Below the pieces are notes generated by a model. It had not been told where the DNA came from and did not search any database. It saw nothing but the letters and a program-made list of their open reading frames with translations. From an uncultured Caulobacteraceae bacterium (GTDB taxonomy: Bacteria > Pseudomonadota > Alphaproteobacteria > Caulobacterales > Caulobacteraceae): DNA of 16,981 nt. The position numbers and the translations under genes are program-made. The DNA lies in NCBI GenBank assembly GCA_937952995.1, contig CALFYB010000373.1:1-16981 (forward strand), read 5' to 3'. The stretch's first letter is position 1; every line of letters begins with the position of its first letter. Of this stretch, positions 1 through 8,280 are shown piece after piece.

Positions 1-1551
1 GCCCGGGTCGGTGGGGCTTCGACGATAGATCAGGGCCTCGGCGATATGCAGGCGGCGGACCGTCTCGTTACCGTCAAGATCGGCAATGGTGCGGGCCAGA
101 CGCAAGGTCCGGGTCCAACCTCTTGCGGTCACACCGCCGGCCTCGGCGGCGCGGGTCAGAAGCTGACGGCCCGGGTCATCAAGGGCGGCGATCTGTTCGA
201 GCATCCGGCCCTGCGCCTGAGCATTGAGGCAAAGGTCGGGACGTTCTCCCATCGCCGTGTTTGCCTCATCCTTGGCGAAGAAGGCCTGAGCGCGGTCCTG
301 CTGGATTTGGCGGGCTCGGCTGACCCGCGCGGCGGCTTCGGTAGAGCCTTCGGCGGGCGGTGGTAGGGCCAGATCGGCGGGGGTCACGGGCGGCATCTCG
401 ATCTGAAGATCAATGCGGTCCATCAGGGGGCCAGAGACCCGCCCCTGTTAGTCCTTCTGGCACTTGGGGGCACGACCACAAGCCCCCTTACCGACACCGC
501 CATGCCCGCAGCGGCAGGGATTCATGGCGGCGATGAGCTGCACGCGGGCCGGATAGCGGATATGGGCATTGGCCCTGGCCACCATCACCTCGCCGGTCTC
601 TAGCGGCTGGCGCAAACTGTCGAGGGCCTGAACGCTGAATTCCGGCAATTCGTCCAAAAACAGCACGCCATTGTGCGCTAGAGACACCTCTCCCGGTTTG
701 GCCTTGATGCCGCCGCCGGTGAGGGCCGCCATCGAGGCGGAGTGGTGCGGCGAACGAAAGGGCCTAGCGCGGGTCAGGCCACCCTTGGCGATCAGGCCCG
801 CCACCGAGTGGACCATCGAGGTCTCAAGCAGCTCGACCGGCGACAGGGGCGGTAACAGACCGGGCAGGCGCTGGGCCAGCATGGACTTTCCAGACCCCGG
901 CGGGCCGACAAAGCAGAGGTTATGGCCACCCGCCGCCGCGATCTCTAGGGCTCGCTTACCGCCCTCCTGTCCCTTGACGTCGCGCAGGTCTGGAACGCCG
1001 GGACCGTCCAGCATCGGTCCGGCAATCGGTGGGCTGAGGACCTGAACCCCCTTAAAATGGTTGATCAGGGCGATGAGCGAGCGCGGCGCAAGGATGGGCA
1101 CATCACCGGCCCACGCCGCCTCTGGACCCGACGCTTCTGGGCAGATGAGCCCCAGACCCATGCTGTTGGCCGCAACAGCGGCGGGCAGGGCCCCCACGAC
1201 CGGCGCGATCTGACCATCAAGACCAAGCTCGCCAATAATCGCCCAGCCATTGAGGCTATCGGCCGGGATCACGCCCATCGCCGCCATGACGGCCAGCGCG
1301 ATGGGCAGATCATAGTGGCTGCCCTCCTTGGGAAGGTCAGCCGGAGCCAGATTGACCACCAGCCTGCGCGACGGCAAGGCAAGCCCAAGCCCTGCAAAGG
1401 CGGCCCGGACCCGCTCACGGCTTTCACCGACCGCCTTGTCGCCAAGACCGACCAGAACAAAGCAGACCTGACCGCCGGTCAGCTGCACCTCAACGTCAAC
1501 GCGGCGGGCCTCAACCCCCTCAAACGCGACGGTTACGACCTTTGCGACCAT
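1..1551 (-). pseudogene. comM: ComM/YifB-family AAA+ ATPase (Mg-chelatase-like), interrupted by an in-frame stop, runs off the window edge
   Basis: ComM is a hexameric AAA+ branch-migration helicase that extends recombination of incoming single-stranded DNA during natural transformation. From the ATG at 1551 (preceded by AAGGGG) the frame shows the amino-terminal ChlI-like domain, a Walker A GPPGSGKS near residues 216-223, a Walker B region ([11 protein letters not shown]) and the conserved MNPCRCGH segment. At codon 368 (448-450 on the plus strand) a TAA stands where the family has a tyrosine (KCQKD-Y-QGRVSGPLMDR). The same frame then runs open for 149 codons to base 1, with clear ComM carboxy-terminal sequence (SGPLMDRID, ARGWTRTLRLARTIADL). 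A single base change is therefore enough to explain the break. The piece before the stop keeps the ATP-binding core but lacks the Mg_chelatase_C domain. It may be a recent nonsense allele or a sequencing error; the identity is secure. It lies downstream of gshB in the same direction. Confidence 0.9.
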
Positions 1552-1568
1552 GACCCCTTGCCCCCGAC

Positions 1569-1577
1569 TTATCCACA
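1569..1577 (+). promoter_or_regulatory. Perfect DnaA-box sequence TTATCCACA upstream of comM
   Basis: The nine bases TTATCCACA match the strict DnaA-box consensus and lie 18 bp upstream of the comM ATG. It is a single copy with no cluster of boxes and no AT-rich unwinding element, so it is not an origin. It could be a DnaA-responsive regulatory site or chance. Only the sequence match is seen; any function is inferred. Confidence 0.35.
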
Positions 1578-1635
1578 AGGGCAACACGGAATTAAGATCA
1601 GATCAAGAACAAAAACGGAACCGAAATAGAAGATA

Positions 1636-1650
1636 GTCAATACTATTGAC
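1636..1650. repeat. 15-bp perfect palindrome, possible operator upstream of comM
   Basis: GTCAATA-C-TATTGAC is a perfect 7-1-7 inverted repeat in the AT-rich gap between the end of gshB and the start of comM. It is not GC-rich and no clean U-run follows it on the minus strand, which argues against an intrinsic terminator. A dimeric repressor or activator site is more likely. Confidence 0.4.
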
Positions 1651-1666
1651 GTTTTTGTCGGTGATC

Positions 1667-1685
1667 ATGGTTAATGAAATATTAA
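1667..1685 (-). promoter_or_regulatory. CtrA-box candidate upstream of comM
   Basis: Read on the minus strand the sequence is TTAA-TATTTCA-TTAACCAT. This has the TTAA-N7-TTAA(C) layout of the binding site for CtrA, the cell-cycle response regulator of Caulobacter and other alphaproteobacteria, and includes the extended TTAACCAT half-site. The outer TTAA overlaps the gshB stop codon. The box lies about 115 bp upstream of the comM ATG and in the same direction. Control of comM is an inference; CtrA-dependent expression of competence-type genes is known from Rhodobacter capsulatus. Confidence 0.55.
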
Positions 1686-2623
1686 GATCGAAGAATTTCA
1701 ATCCGATCCCAGAGTATTGCTGAGGCGTCCGCGCCGCCAAATCGCTTCAACTGTTGAGCGCCGGTTGGGGAGGTCACATTGATCTCAGTTAAGTAGTTTC
1801 CAATAACATCTATACCGACAAACATCAGTCCACGGCGCTTTAATTCTGGACCGATCATGGCGCAAATCTCCAGATCGCGGGCGGTCAGGGACACAGCCTC
1901 GGCGCGGCCTCCGACCCGCAGATTGGAGCGTACCTGACCATCGGCGGGAACGCGGTTGATGGCCCCGACGGGCTCCCCATCGACGAGCAGAACGCGCTTA
2001 TCGCCCTTTTCGACGGCAGGCAGGAAGGCCTGAGCAATCACCGGCTCGCGGCTGATGGCCCGGTGCAGTTCGAGCATCGCTTCGAGATTTTGGTCATCGG
2101 CCCGTAGGCGCGCCACGCCGGAACCGCCGCCGCCATAGAGGGGCTTGAGCACAATGTCCTTATGCTCATCACGGAACGCGAAGATGGCTTCTTCGTCGCT
2201 GGTAATCAGGGTTGGCGGCTGCAGGCCTTCAAAGCCGGTGACGAACAGTTTTTCCGGCGCGTTGCGCACTTCGGACGGATTGTTGACCACCAGAGTCTTG
2301 GGGTGGATGCGCTCGAGAAAGTGTGTGGCGGTGATGTAGGCCATGTCGAAGGGTGGGTCTTGGCGCATCAGCACCACATCCATTTCGGACAGGTCGCGCG
2401 TCTCCATCGGCCCCATCTGGCAGTGATCACCCTGCACGGCCTTGAGCACAGCGCTTCGGCCGCGGGCGAAGACCCGCTGACCAAGCTGGGACAGATGCTC
2501 GGGTTGATAGACCCACAGGCTATGGCCGCGCGCCTGAGCCTCCATCATCATCATGAAGCTGGTGTCGGTGGTGATGTTGATCCCCTCGATGGGGTCCATC
2601 TGGATGGCGACCTTCAGGCTCAT
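1682..2623 (-). CDS. gshB: Glutathione synthetase (ATP-grasp)
   Basis: The enzyme joins gamma-glutamylcysteine and glycine using ATP, the second step of cytosolic glutathione synthesis. The 313-residue product has the family's usual length. It begins with the typical [14 protein letters not shown] segment, followed by the [15 protein letters not shown] region, the [13 protein letters not shown] motif, the glycine-rich ATP loop ([11 protein letters not shown]), and the carboxy-terminal [21 protein letters not shown] block that supplies metal and ATP ligands. AAGGAG lies about 8 bases before the ATG. It follows yraN by 38 bp on the same strand, so rsmI-yraN-gshB is probably one transcript. The stop codon overlaps the CtrA-like box upstream of comM. 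Confidence 0.97.
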   Translation of the reverse strand: MSLKVAIQMDPIEGINITTDTSFMMMMEAQARGHSLWVYQPEHLSQLGQRVFARGRSAVLKAVQGDHCQMGPMETRDLSEMDVVLMRQDPPFDMAYITATHFLERIHPKTLVVNNPSEVRNAPEKLFVTGFEGLQPPTLITSDEEAIFAFRDEHKDIVLKPLYGGGGSGVARLRADDQNLEAMLELHRAISREPVIAQAFLPAVEKGDKRVLLVDGEPVGAINRVPADGQVRSNLRVGGRAEAVSLTARDLEICAMIGPELKRRGLMFVGIDVIGNYLTEINVTSPTGAQQLKRFGGADASAILWDRIEILRS

Positions 2624-2661
2624 GGTGTGGGCTCCTTATGGGGGTCTTGAGAGAGGTTCGA

Positions 2662-3048
2662 TTAGAGGCCGTCATCGGGCCATGCTGCTCGGATATGCCG
2701 TGGCCAGCGCCCGGGCGCCAGTGCAATTAGATCAAGTCGCACCTCGGCGTCCCGCAGATTTGGCCTGCGGGCCGCCAATTCGCGCGCCGCACGGTGCAGT
2801 CTTTGGCGCTGATCGGTACTGACCGCCTCGAGCGCGTCGGCAAGGCTGAGCCGAAGTTTGACCTCGATGACCGCCAAGACCTTGCCGCGCTGGGCCAAGA
2901 TGTCGATCTCGCCTTGCGGGGTCTTGAGCCGAAAGCCCAAGATCCGGTAGCCCTTGAGCATCAGCCAAGCTGCGGCCCAAAGTTCGGCGCGCCGACCGCT
3001 TTGGCGCGCTCTCATCCCGCGTTGGGACTTAAGGGCGCTGGCCTTCAC
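2662..3048 (-). CDS. yraN: YraN/UPF0102-family putative endonuclease-like protein
   Basis: This small protein (128 residues from the GTG at 3048) has the UPF0102 signature: GRRAELWAAAWL near the start, then GEIDILA and AVIEVKLR, the D-x(n)-E-x-K pattern of restriction-endonuclease-like folds. The cellular role is not firmly established; the fold suggests a nuclease or Holliday-junction-related function. The GTG overlaps the rsmI stop as GTGA, implying translational coupling. An internal ATG at 3015 (MRARQSGRRAE) resembles the usual family start and may be the true one. It lies between rsmI and gshB, a common alphaproteobacterial arrangement. Confidence 0.88.
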   Translation of the reverse strand: MKASALKSQRGMRARQSGRRAELWAAAWLMLKGYRILGFRLKTPQGEIDILAQRGKVLAVIEVKLRLSLADALEAVSTDQRQRLHRAARELAARRPNLRDAEVRLDLIALAPGRWPRHIRAAWPDDGL

Positions 3049-3908
3049 GACACCCCCTTGAGGGCCAAGGCGCGCTTGTAGAGAACCTTGCGCTCTAGGC
3101 CCAAAGCCTTGGCCACCTGAGCGGCGGCTTCGGAGGGGCCCATGCGGGTTAGGGCTTCAGTGAGGGCCGCGTCGGCATCTTCCTCAGTTGACGCCACGAT
3201 CTCGCCGGGGCCAACGACAATGACGATCTCGCCCTTGGGCTTGTCGAGGCGTGGATCCGCCGCCAACTCTGCCAAGGTGCCGCGAAGGGTGGTCTCATAG
3301 AGCTTGGTCAGTTCGCGCGACACGCTGGCTTGGCGCGGGCCAAAGACCTTGGCCATGTCGGCGAGGCTGTCGGCCAGCCGCGAGCCGCCCTCATAGAAGA
3401 TCAGGGTGCTGCGAAGGTTTACCAACTCTGACAGAAAACTAATCCGTGCCGCTGATTTGGGCGGCGGAAAGCCTGCAAACAAGAACCGGTCCGTGGGCAG
3501 TCCCGCCACCGTCAGGGCTGCGAGCAGAGCCGATGCGCCAGGAATGGGCCAGACCTGCGCGCCCGCCTCAAGCGCCTCGCCGACCAGCCGATAGCCGGGA
3601 TCAGAAACCAGCGGCGTTCCGGCATCCGATACCAGCGCCACCCGCCCGCCTGCAGCCAGCGCCGCGAGCACCTTGGGCCGGACCCGTTCGGCGGCATATT
3701 CATCATAGCGTTCAAGAGGCTTTTTCAGGCCATAGGCATTGAGCAGCTTGCCGGTGACTCGGGTATCTTCGGCGAGAACCAGATCGGCCTGAGCCAGCAC
3801 ATCCAGCGCCCGCAGCGTAATGTCGCGCAGATTCCCAATCGGCGTGGCGACAATATAGAGCCCCGGTGCCAGCTCTTGATCTTTCGGTGGCGGATAGATG
3901 GGGATCAA
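3045..3908 (-). CDS. rsmI: 16S rRNA (cytidine-1402 2'-O)-methyltransferase RsmI
   Basis: RsmI uses S-adenosylmethionine to methylate the ribose of C1402 in the 16S rRNA decoding centre. The 287-residue product carries the TP-methylase hallmarks: LYIVATPIGNLRDITLRAL, then LAEDTRVTGKLL, VALVSDAGTPLVSDPGYRLV, the proline-rich PIPGASALLAALTVAGLP loop, FYEGGSRL and SRELTKLYETTLRGTL. The only upstream start before an in-frame TAG (at 3924-3926) is TTG at 3906-3908, so either a TTG start is used or a slightly shorter form is made. The 3' end overlaps yraN by 4 bp. Confidence 0.96.
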   Translation of the reverse strand: MIPIYPPPKDQELAPGLYIVATPIGNLRDITLRALDVLAQADLVLAEDTRVTGKLLNAYGLKKPLERYDEYAAERVRPKVLAALAAGGRVALVSDAGTPLVSDPGYRLVGEALEAGAQVWPIPGASALLAALTVAGLPTDRFLFAGFPPPKSAARISFLSELVNLRSTLIFYEGGSRLADSLADMAKVFGPRQASVSRELTKLYETTLRGTLAELAADPRLDKPKGEIVIVVGPGEIVASTEEDADAALTEALTRMGPSEAAAQVAKALGLERKVLYKRALALKGVS

Positions 3909-4027
3909 GGGTTCGCGCTCGCGCTAGGGGCCGTGGCCGTTCTGTCTTCACTGGATTAGCGCCAAAGCCCGCACTTCACCACCCTCGACGGCTCGAAACA
4001 TGGTCTGATCAGCGACGGCTATGCCCA

Positions 4028-4762
4028 CTATAGGTTCTCTACCTTGGTCAGATCGACCACACGAAAAACGGTTCCCGCTGTGGCATCGCGTACCAAATCT
4101 ACGCGCTGGCCATCCCAGTGATAGTCTAGGTGCCGACCTTGAATGGGATCAGAGGCGCAGTTCGGGTAGAAGAGCGCAACGCAGTCCCCACCGATATGCC
4201 GGATACTTGGATAGACTAGGCCATCGGCTCCGCTGGCTTTGAGGCCGATGGCGAGCCCTTGAGATGGCCCATAGTGGTCGGGATCGAGGGCGGGATGGCG
4301 CAATCCCATGGTTCTCAGGTCATGCAGGTCCGCATTCACCGAAAGGATGATCTCCCGAAATTGAGAGGTCCAACCCGGCGCTTCGGCTGTTCGGATCATA
4401 AACCTTGCATGGTGGTAGATCGTTTCGAACAAGGCCGTCTCAAAGACACTTCCGGCATAGAGCACGCCGTAACGACCATCGGTGAAGCGGCTTGGCCGGT
4501 CCATGCTGACATGGGTGAATGGTGCCATAAGGTAGGAGGCACCGTTGCCGCCAACCCGGCGCTCGGTTGGAACCAGATCGAGATTGCCGATCGTCTCCAT
4601 GATGCGGGGGTTTGTTTTTTGCTCTGCCGATACTAGCAAAGGCCAGTCTGCAGGGTCAGCAATATCTTCGAAGAGGTCAATCGGTGGGTAAGCGCTGCGG
4701 ATGATCCTGACGGCACCGGTCCATTCAATCTGGCTGACGGTGAGCGTTTCCCCTTCAGTCAC
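4028..4762 (-). CDS. RES-domain toxin (NAD+-degrading family) of a type II toxin-antitoxin pair
   Basis: RES-domain toxins fold like ADP-ribosyltransferases and deplete NAD+ by phosphorolysis or hydrolysis (MbcT type), or modify metabolic enzymes (ParT type). The 244-residue protein shows the three name-giving motifs in order: an arginine in RFTDGRYGVLYAG, a glutamate in FETALFETIYHHARF, and a serine in GLVYPSIRHIGGDCVALF. The carboxy end (GRHLDYHWDGQRVDLVRD) is also typical. The GTG start overlaps the antitoxin stop as GTGA, the usual antitoxin-then-toxin order with coupled translation. By eye the gene is somewhat less GC-rich than its neighbours, which would fit horizontal acquisition. Which RES chemistry it uses cannot be told from sequence alone. 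Confidence 0.92.
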   Translation of the reverse strand: MTEGETLTVSQIEWTGAVRIIRSAYPPIDLFEDIADPADWPLLVSAEQKTNPRIMETIGNLDLVPTERRVGGNGASYLMAPFTHVSMDRPSRFTDGRYGVLYAGSVFETALFETIYHHARFMIRTAEAPGWTSQFREIILSVNADLHDLRTMGLRHPALDPDHYGPSQGLAIGLKASGADGLVYPSIRHIGGDCVALFYPNCASDPIQGRHLDYHWDGQRVDLVRDATAGTVFRVVDLTKVENL

Positions 4763-5172
4763 CAGCCACCGCGCTCTGCATCGAGATAGCGGCGCACGCG
4801 CATGATGTCGGTCAGTTCGCCGCCGAGCATGACATCAAGGGCGCTCGATCCGGCGAATGCGGCGTTGCTGGTCTTGATCCAACCATAACCGCGCTGGGCC
4901 TCCGAAAAGACTATACGTAGCGCTTTGTGAACAGCCATCAGGTTGGACAGGCGCGCCGCACCATCGCGCGACACTCTGCCCGGCCCTTCGGCTTTCCATC
5001 GCCGATAGGTGCGCACCGGCATGTCGAGCAGGGTCGCCGCCTGCTCGTCTGTTAGGTCCCATCTGACGAAGAGGTTACCAACCGCTCGGAACATTGCGGC
5101 AGCTTCATCTTGGGTAATGGGCTCCGGACGAAAGGCCGGATTGGCGGTATCGATGGGCTCTAGGGCCAGCAT
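4759..5172 (-). CDS. Xre/MbcA/ParS-type antitoxin, partner of the RES toxin
   Basis: The 137-residue protein has a helix-turn-helix-like amino-terminal half (WDLTDEQAATLLDMPVRTYRRWKAEGPG) and a carboxy-terminal DUF2384-type toxin-binding half (IVFSEAQRGYGWIKTSNAAFAGSSALDVMLGGELTDIMRVRRYLDAE, here abbreviated to its recognisable blocks ALDVMLGG and VRRYLDAERGGW). I chose the ATG at 5172 because GGAGA lies about 8 bases upstream. A longer frame from 5214 would begin inside the promoter and operator. The product should neutralise the RES toxin and repress the shared promoter. Its stop overlaps the toxin start. Confidence 0.9.
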   Translation of the reverse strand: MLALEPIDTANPAFRPEPITQDEAAAMFRAVGNLFVRWDLTDEQAATLLDMPVRTYRRWKAEGPGRVSRDGAARLSNLMAVHKALRIVFSEAQRGYGWIKTSNAAFAGSSALDVMLGGELTDIMRVRRYLDAERGGW

Positions 5173-5181
5173 AGCAATTCT

Positions 5182-5221
5182 CCATATGGCACTATATGAA
5201 CGATTTGATGCCATATGGCAA
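5182..5221 (-). promoter_or_regulatory. Promoter and paired palindromic operator of the RES/Xre module
   Basis: On the minus strand TTGCCA (5221-5216) and CATATA (5198-5193) are spaced by 17 bp, a good sigma-70-type promoter. Two copies of CCATATGG flank the -10: a 12-bp perfect palindrome TGCCATATGGCA (5209-5220) overlapping the -35, and TGCCATATGG (5191-5182) near the expected transcription start. Their centres are 29 bp apart, close to three helical turns. This layout suits co-operative repression by the antitoxin. The repeats are seen; the regulation is inferred from other Xre antitoxins. Confidence 0.65.
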
Positions 5222-5248
5222 TCTCGATTTCAGGCTCGGAGGCCTCTC

Positions 5249-6394
5249 CTATCCAGCCAGAACCGACGTCACCGCGTCTAAGAGGGCGCGGCCTTGGGGT
5301 GTGGCGCAGAGCCGGTTGGCTTCGGTGGTGATTAGGCCCAACTCGGCCAACTGTACCACTCGGTGATGGTCGGGGGTTAGGTCGAGGGCGGTCAGGTCGC
5401 TGAACGATACGCCTTCATCGATGCGAAGGCCTGCCAAGAGCCGTTCTTCGGCCTGTTCTTGCGGGCTCAAGACCTGCTCGCTCTCCCAGCCAAGACCCGT
5501 GGCCTGCACCTGATCCCTATAGTCGCCGATCTTGGGGGCGGCGAAGGTGGCCACCCTTTGCCCCTCGACCGTAATCCGTCCATGGGCACCGGGACCGACC
5601 CCGACATAGTCCTCTCCGCGCCAATAGATCAGATTGTGCCGCGAGCGGGCGGCCTGTCCCTTGGCATGGTTGGACACCTCATAGGCCTCAAAGCCGCGTT
5701 GGCTGAGCACGGTTTGGGTGGTCTCATAGAGTACAGCGCCAAGCTCATCATCGGGCGGCACCAGCGCGCCGCGCCGCACCGCTCGGTCAAAGGCCGTGCC
5801 GTTTTCGATGGTCAGTTGATAGGGCGAGATATGATCCGCCCCCAGATCGGCGGCGGCGGAAAGCTCGTCGGCCCAGCCTTGAGGCGTTTGACCGGGCAGG
5901 GCATAGATCAGATCGACCGACAGGCGCGAGAAAATGTCCCGCGCGGTGTGGGCGGCGCGTAGGGCCTCTTCTGCCCCATGATTGCGGCCCAAAAGCTGGA
6001 GCGAGGCGTCATCTAGCGATTGGAGGCCAAGCGACAGGCGCTCGACCCCGGCCTTAGCAAAGCCCTCGAACCGTTCACGTTCAGCATCGGTGGGATTGGC
6101 CTCTAGCGAAATTTCCAGAGGGCCTTGAGAGGGCCAGAGGATCTTAGCCTCAGCAATGATCCTCGCCACCGCATCGGGCTCCATCAGCGAGGGCGTGCCA
6201 CCGCCAAAGAAGATCGAGACCAGAGGACGCGGGCCGGTCAAGTCCGCTTGGGTGCGCATATCGGTGAGGATGGCCTCGACCAGTTGCGCCTGCTCGACCT
6301 TGCGGCCTCGGTCCCGCACGACATTGAAGTCACAATAGGGACAGATGCGGGCGCAATAGGGCCAGTGGACATAGAGACCAAGGGGTGCGGTCAA
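5249..6394 (-). CDS. hemW: Radical SAM heme chaperone HemW (HemN-like)
   Basis: HemW is a cytosolic radical-SAM protein that binds heme and delivers it to targets; it is related to, but distinct from, oxygen-independent coproporphyrinogen oxidase HemN. The 381-residue product begins [19 protein letters not shown] with the 4Fe-4S cysteines C14, C18 and C21. It then has [10 protein letters not shown] (SAM binding), [35 protein letters not shown] and [10 protein letters not shown], and ends in the HemN_C domain. The first cysteine is followed by CxxC-F without the extra cysteine of true HemN, which favours HemW. Its TTG start overlaps the rdgB stop as TTGA, indicating coupling. No nearer ATG precedes the cysteine motif. 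Confidence 0.94.
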   Translation of the reverse strand: MTAPLGLYVHWPYCARICPYCDFNVVRDRGRKVEQAQLVEAILTDMRTQADLTGPRPLVSIFFGGGTPSLMEPDAVARIIAEAKILWPSQGPLEISLEANPTDAERERFEGFAKAGVERLSLGLQSLDDASLQLLGRNHGAEEALRAAHTARDIFSRLSVDLIYALPGQTPQGWADELSAAADLGADHISPYQLTIENGTAFDRAVRRGALVPPDDELGAVLYETTQTVLSQRGFEAYEVSNHAKGQAARSRHNLIYWRGEDYVGVGPGAHGRITVEGQRVATFAAPKIGDYRDQVQATGLGWESEQVLSPQEQAEERLLAGLRIDEGVSFSDLTALDLTPDHHRVVQLAELGLITTEANRLCATPQGRALLDAVTSVLAG

Positions 6395-6990
6395 AAGAGC
6401 GCCGCCTTGAGCAGGTCAAAGGCGCGCATCCGGTGGCTCATATCGTCCTTGGCCTTGGGATCCATTTCGCCAAAGGTCATCTGGTGGCCCTCAGGCACAA
6501 AGATCGGGTCATAGCCAAAACCGTTCAGGCCGCGCGGCGGAAAGGTCAGATTACCGTCAATCCGGCCCTCGACCACGAAGGCGGGGCCGTGGGGCCAGGC
6601 CACCGCGAGGGCACAGGTGAACCAGGCATGGGTGCTCTTGTCCTCGCTCTCTTGCATCTGGAGTTCGACCTTGGCCATCGCTTCATAGAAGTCCTTGCCG
6701 GGGCCTGCCCAACGGGCCGAATAGATGCCCGGCGCGCCGCCCAGAGCGGTCACCGAAAGGCCGCTATCATCGGAGAGGGCGATCAGGCCGCTGGCATCGG
6801 CGGCGAGGCGGGCCTTGAGCAGGGCATTGCCGACAAAGCTCACCTCGGTCTCTTCGGGCTCTGGCAGGTTCAATTCGCCCGCCGAGACCAGATTAAACCG
6901 TCCTTCGAGCAACAGGCCTAGCTCTCGTACCTTGCCCGGATTATGGGTGGCGACGACAATTTTTGTTCCAGGCTCTAGGGACAGGGCCAT
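6391..6990 (-). CDS. rdgB: RdgB/HAM1 dITP/XTP pyrophosphatase
   Basis: The enzyme hydrolyses non-canonical purine triphosphates (dITP, XTP) to monophosphates, keeping deaminated bases out of DNA and RNA. The 199-residue protein has [14 protein letters not shown] at the start (substrate-binding ThrXXAsnXXLys pattern), [19 protein letters not shown] with the metal-binding acidic residues, [13 protein letters not shown], and [13 protein letters not shown] near the end. GGAG lies about 8 bases before the ATG. It leads hemW with a 4-bp overlap. In many alphaproteobacteria rph is directly upstream; here rph is 1.5 kb away, behind three plus-strand genes. Confidence 0.96.
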   Translation of the reverse strand: MALSLEPGTKIVVATHNPGKVRELGLLLEGRFNLVSAGELNLPEPEETEVSFVGNALLKARLAADASGLIALSDDSGLSVTALGGAPGIYSARWAGPGKDFYEAMAKVELQMQESEDKSTHAWFTCALAVAWPHGPAFVVEGRIDGNLTFPPRGLNGFGYDPIFVPEGHQMTFGEMDPKAKDDMSHRMRAFDLLKAALF

Positions 6991-7014
6991 GTTTCACTCC
7001 GAGAGGCATCACCA
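6991..7014. promoter_or_regulatory. 24-bp divergent gap with opposed ribosome-binding sites (rdgB | gst)
   Basis: Only 24 bp separate the two start codons. The minus-strand GGAG for rdgB and the plus-strand GAGAGG for gst nearly overlap in the same few bases. No promoter fits in this gap, so each gene's promoter must lie inside the other's coding sequence, or the genes are read from more distant promoters. Confidence 0.6.
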
Positions 7015-7608
7015 ATGAAGCTGTTCTTCTCCCCCACATCACCGTTCGTGCGCAAGGTGCGGATTTGCGCCATCGAGCTGGGCGTCGAAAATCAGTTGGA
7101 ATTGACCCCGGCCAATGCCTTTGCCGAGGATGGTCTGCGCGAGGTCAATCCCCTGTCCAAGGTCCCGGCCCTGCTGCTCGATGATGGCAGTGTCCTTTAT
7201 GATTCGCCGGTCCTTTGCGAATATGTCGATCATCTGGGCGGCGGCGGACTATTTCCGCCTGCCGGTCCAGCCCGTTGGACGGCGCTGCGGCGTCAGGCCC
7301 TTGGCGATGGAATCTGCGATGCGGCCCTGCGTCAGGTTCTCGAAGGTCGCCGCGCCGAGGGCGATCAACATCAAGACGAGATCGACCGCCAAGCCTTGGC
7401 CGTCCGAGCCGGGCTTGAGGCGCTGGAGGCTGAGGCCGATGGCCTGTCGTCTGATCGAATGACCATTGGCGAGATCACGGTGGCCTGCGCTCTGGGCTAT
7501 CTGGACCTGCGGTTCTCCCATCAAGATTGGCGCGTGGGTCGGCCAAAGCTGACGGCTTGGTTCGCTACCGTTTCTCAACGACCTTCTATCGCGTCAACCA
7601 AGCCTTGA
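7015..7608 (+). CDS. Glutathione S-transferase family protein, YibF-like
   Basis: The 197-residue protein opens with a thioredoxin-fold GST domain (MKLFFSPTSPFVRKVRI, then NPLSKVPALLLDDGSVLYDSPVLCEYVD, the glutathione-binding cis-proline and SP/DS region). An all-helical carboxy-terminal domain follows (ALGDGICDAALRQVLEGR, ITVACALGYLDLRF). It resembles E. coli YibF over its whole length. The serine in SPTSPF is the likely glutathione-activating residue. The substrate is unknown. Glutathione itself would come from gshB nearby, though that link is only general. It is divergent from rdgB and lies 121 bp upstream of the DUF2975 gene. Confidence 0.88.
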   Translation: MKLFFSPTSPFVRKVRICAIELGVENQLELTPANAFAEDGLREVNPLSKVPALLLDDGSVLYDSPVLCEYVDHLGGGGLFPPAGPARWTALRRQALGDGICDAALRQVLEGRRAEGDQHQDEIDRQALAVRAGLEALEAEADGLSSDRMTIGEITVACALGYLDLRFSHQDWRVGRPKLTAWFATVSQRPSIASTKP

Positions 7609-7637
7609 GGCTGGAACAGCGATCATTACCAAGCTTT

Positions 7638-7680
7638 AATATCGCAAAACGATAAGTAAATTGATTGATAATCGATAATG
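7638..7680. promoter_or_regulatory. AT-rich repeat block upstream of the DUF2975/xre pair, probable operator-promoter
   Basis: In this AT-rich gap there is an inverted repeat TATCG-CAAAA-CGATA (7640-7654), followed by two more GATAA copies (7667-7671 and 7674-7678). TTGATT (7661-7666) could serve as a -35 element. Repeated short half-sites in front of a gene pair ending in an Xre regulator suggest autoregulation. The exact promoter elements are uncertain. Confidence 0.45.
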
Positions 7681-7729
7681 ACCTAGCCTCATCCTCGTCG
7701 CAGCGTGTGACAGGGATGGGGAGTAGGCG

Positions 7730-8260
7730 ATGCGTGCCTTAGGTCCAGGTTCGGTATCGAGCCTGCTGAAAATTGTTTTGGATGTGGTCTACGGACTGAT
7801 GCTGTTTGCGGTCGGTGTCCTTGTCATCGCCGCAATCGCCGCCCTGCTGTTCAAGATCGACCCCGCCATCATCAAGCAGATGTCGATCAACGGCCTGCCG
7901 GGTGAGCGCCTGTCTCAAGGCCCGGTCATTGCCCTGCTATTGACGGTCGTGGGTCTCTATGTCGGCGGGGTGACGGTGGTCATTCATCGTCTGCGCCAGA
8001 TCTTCACCACCCTGACGGCGGGCGATCCCTTTCATCCGGACAATGTCAGGAGACTGCGTTTGATCGGTCTTATGTTGGTGGTCTTGGAACTGACTGGCTA
8101 TGCCATCTCGGCGGCGCAGGTTTGGCTATTCCCTGGCGGCACACGGGAGGAGACGGTCTTTAGCCTGTCGAGTTGGTTCTCGATCCTCGTGGTGTTTGTG
8201 TTGGCCGAAGTGTTTCGCGAGGGTGCCCGCCTGCGCCGCGAAGCCGAACTGACCATCTAG
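7730..8260 (+). CDS. DUF2975 integral membrane protein
   Basis: The 176-residue protein has four predicted membrane segments: about residues 18-41, 63-84, 108-130 and 146-160. It carries the DUF2975 family blocks: IHRLRQIFTTLTAGDPFHPDNVRRLRLIG after the second segment (recognisable as LTAGDPF-x-P-x-N-x-RRLR) and LAEVFREGARLRREAELT at the end. GGGGAG lies just before the ATG. The family's biochemical role is unknown. It is very often followed by a small YozG-like Xre regulator, as here (20-bp gap), and the pair is presumed to act together. Confidence 0.9.
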   Translation: MRALGPGSVSSLLKIVLDVVYGLMLFAVGVLVIAAIAALLFKIDPAIIKQMSINGLPGERLSQGPVIALLLTVVGLYVGGVTVVIHRLRQIFTTLTAGDPFHPDNVRRLRLIGLMLVVLELTGYAISAAQVWLFPGGTREETVFSLSSWFSILVVFVLAEVFREGARLRREAELTI

Positions 8261-8280
8261 GCAAAGGACAGGATCAAGCC

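Noticed and set aside
1569..1650. Possible replication origin from the DnaA box near AT-rich DNA and a palindrome.
   Set aside because: There is only one DnaA box, no cluster, no AT-rich unwinding repeats, and none of the genes usually next to an alphaproteobacterial origin.
3909..4027. Open stretches on both strands downstream of the RES gene (for example a minus-strand tail ending in RALALIQ) that might be remnants of a gene displaced by the toxin-antitoxin module.
   Set aside because: They are only about 25 codons long, resemble nothing I can name, and both strands look equally codon-like in this composition.
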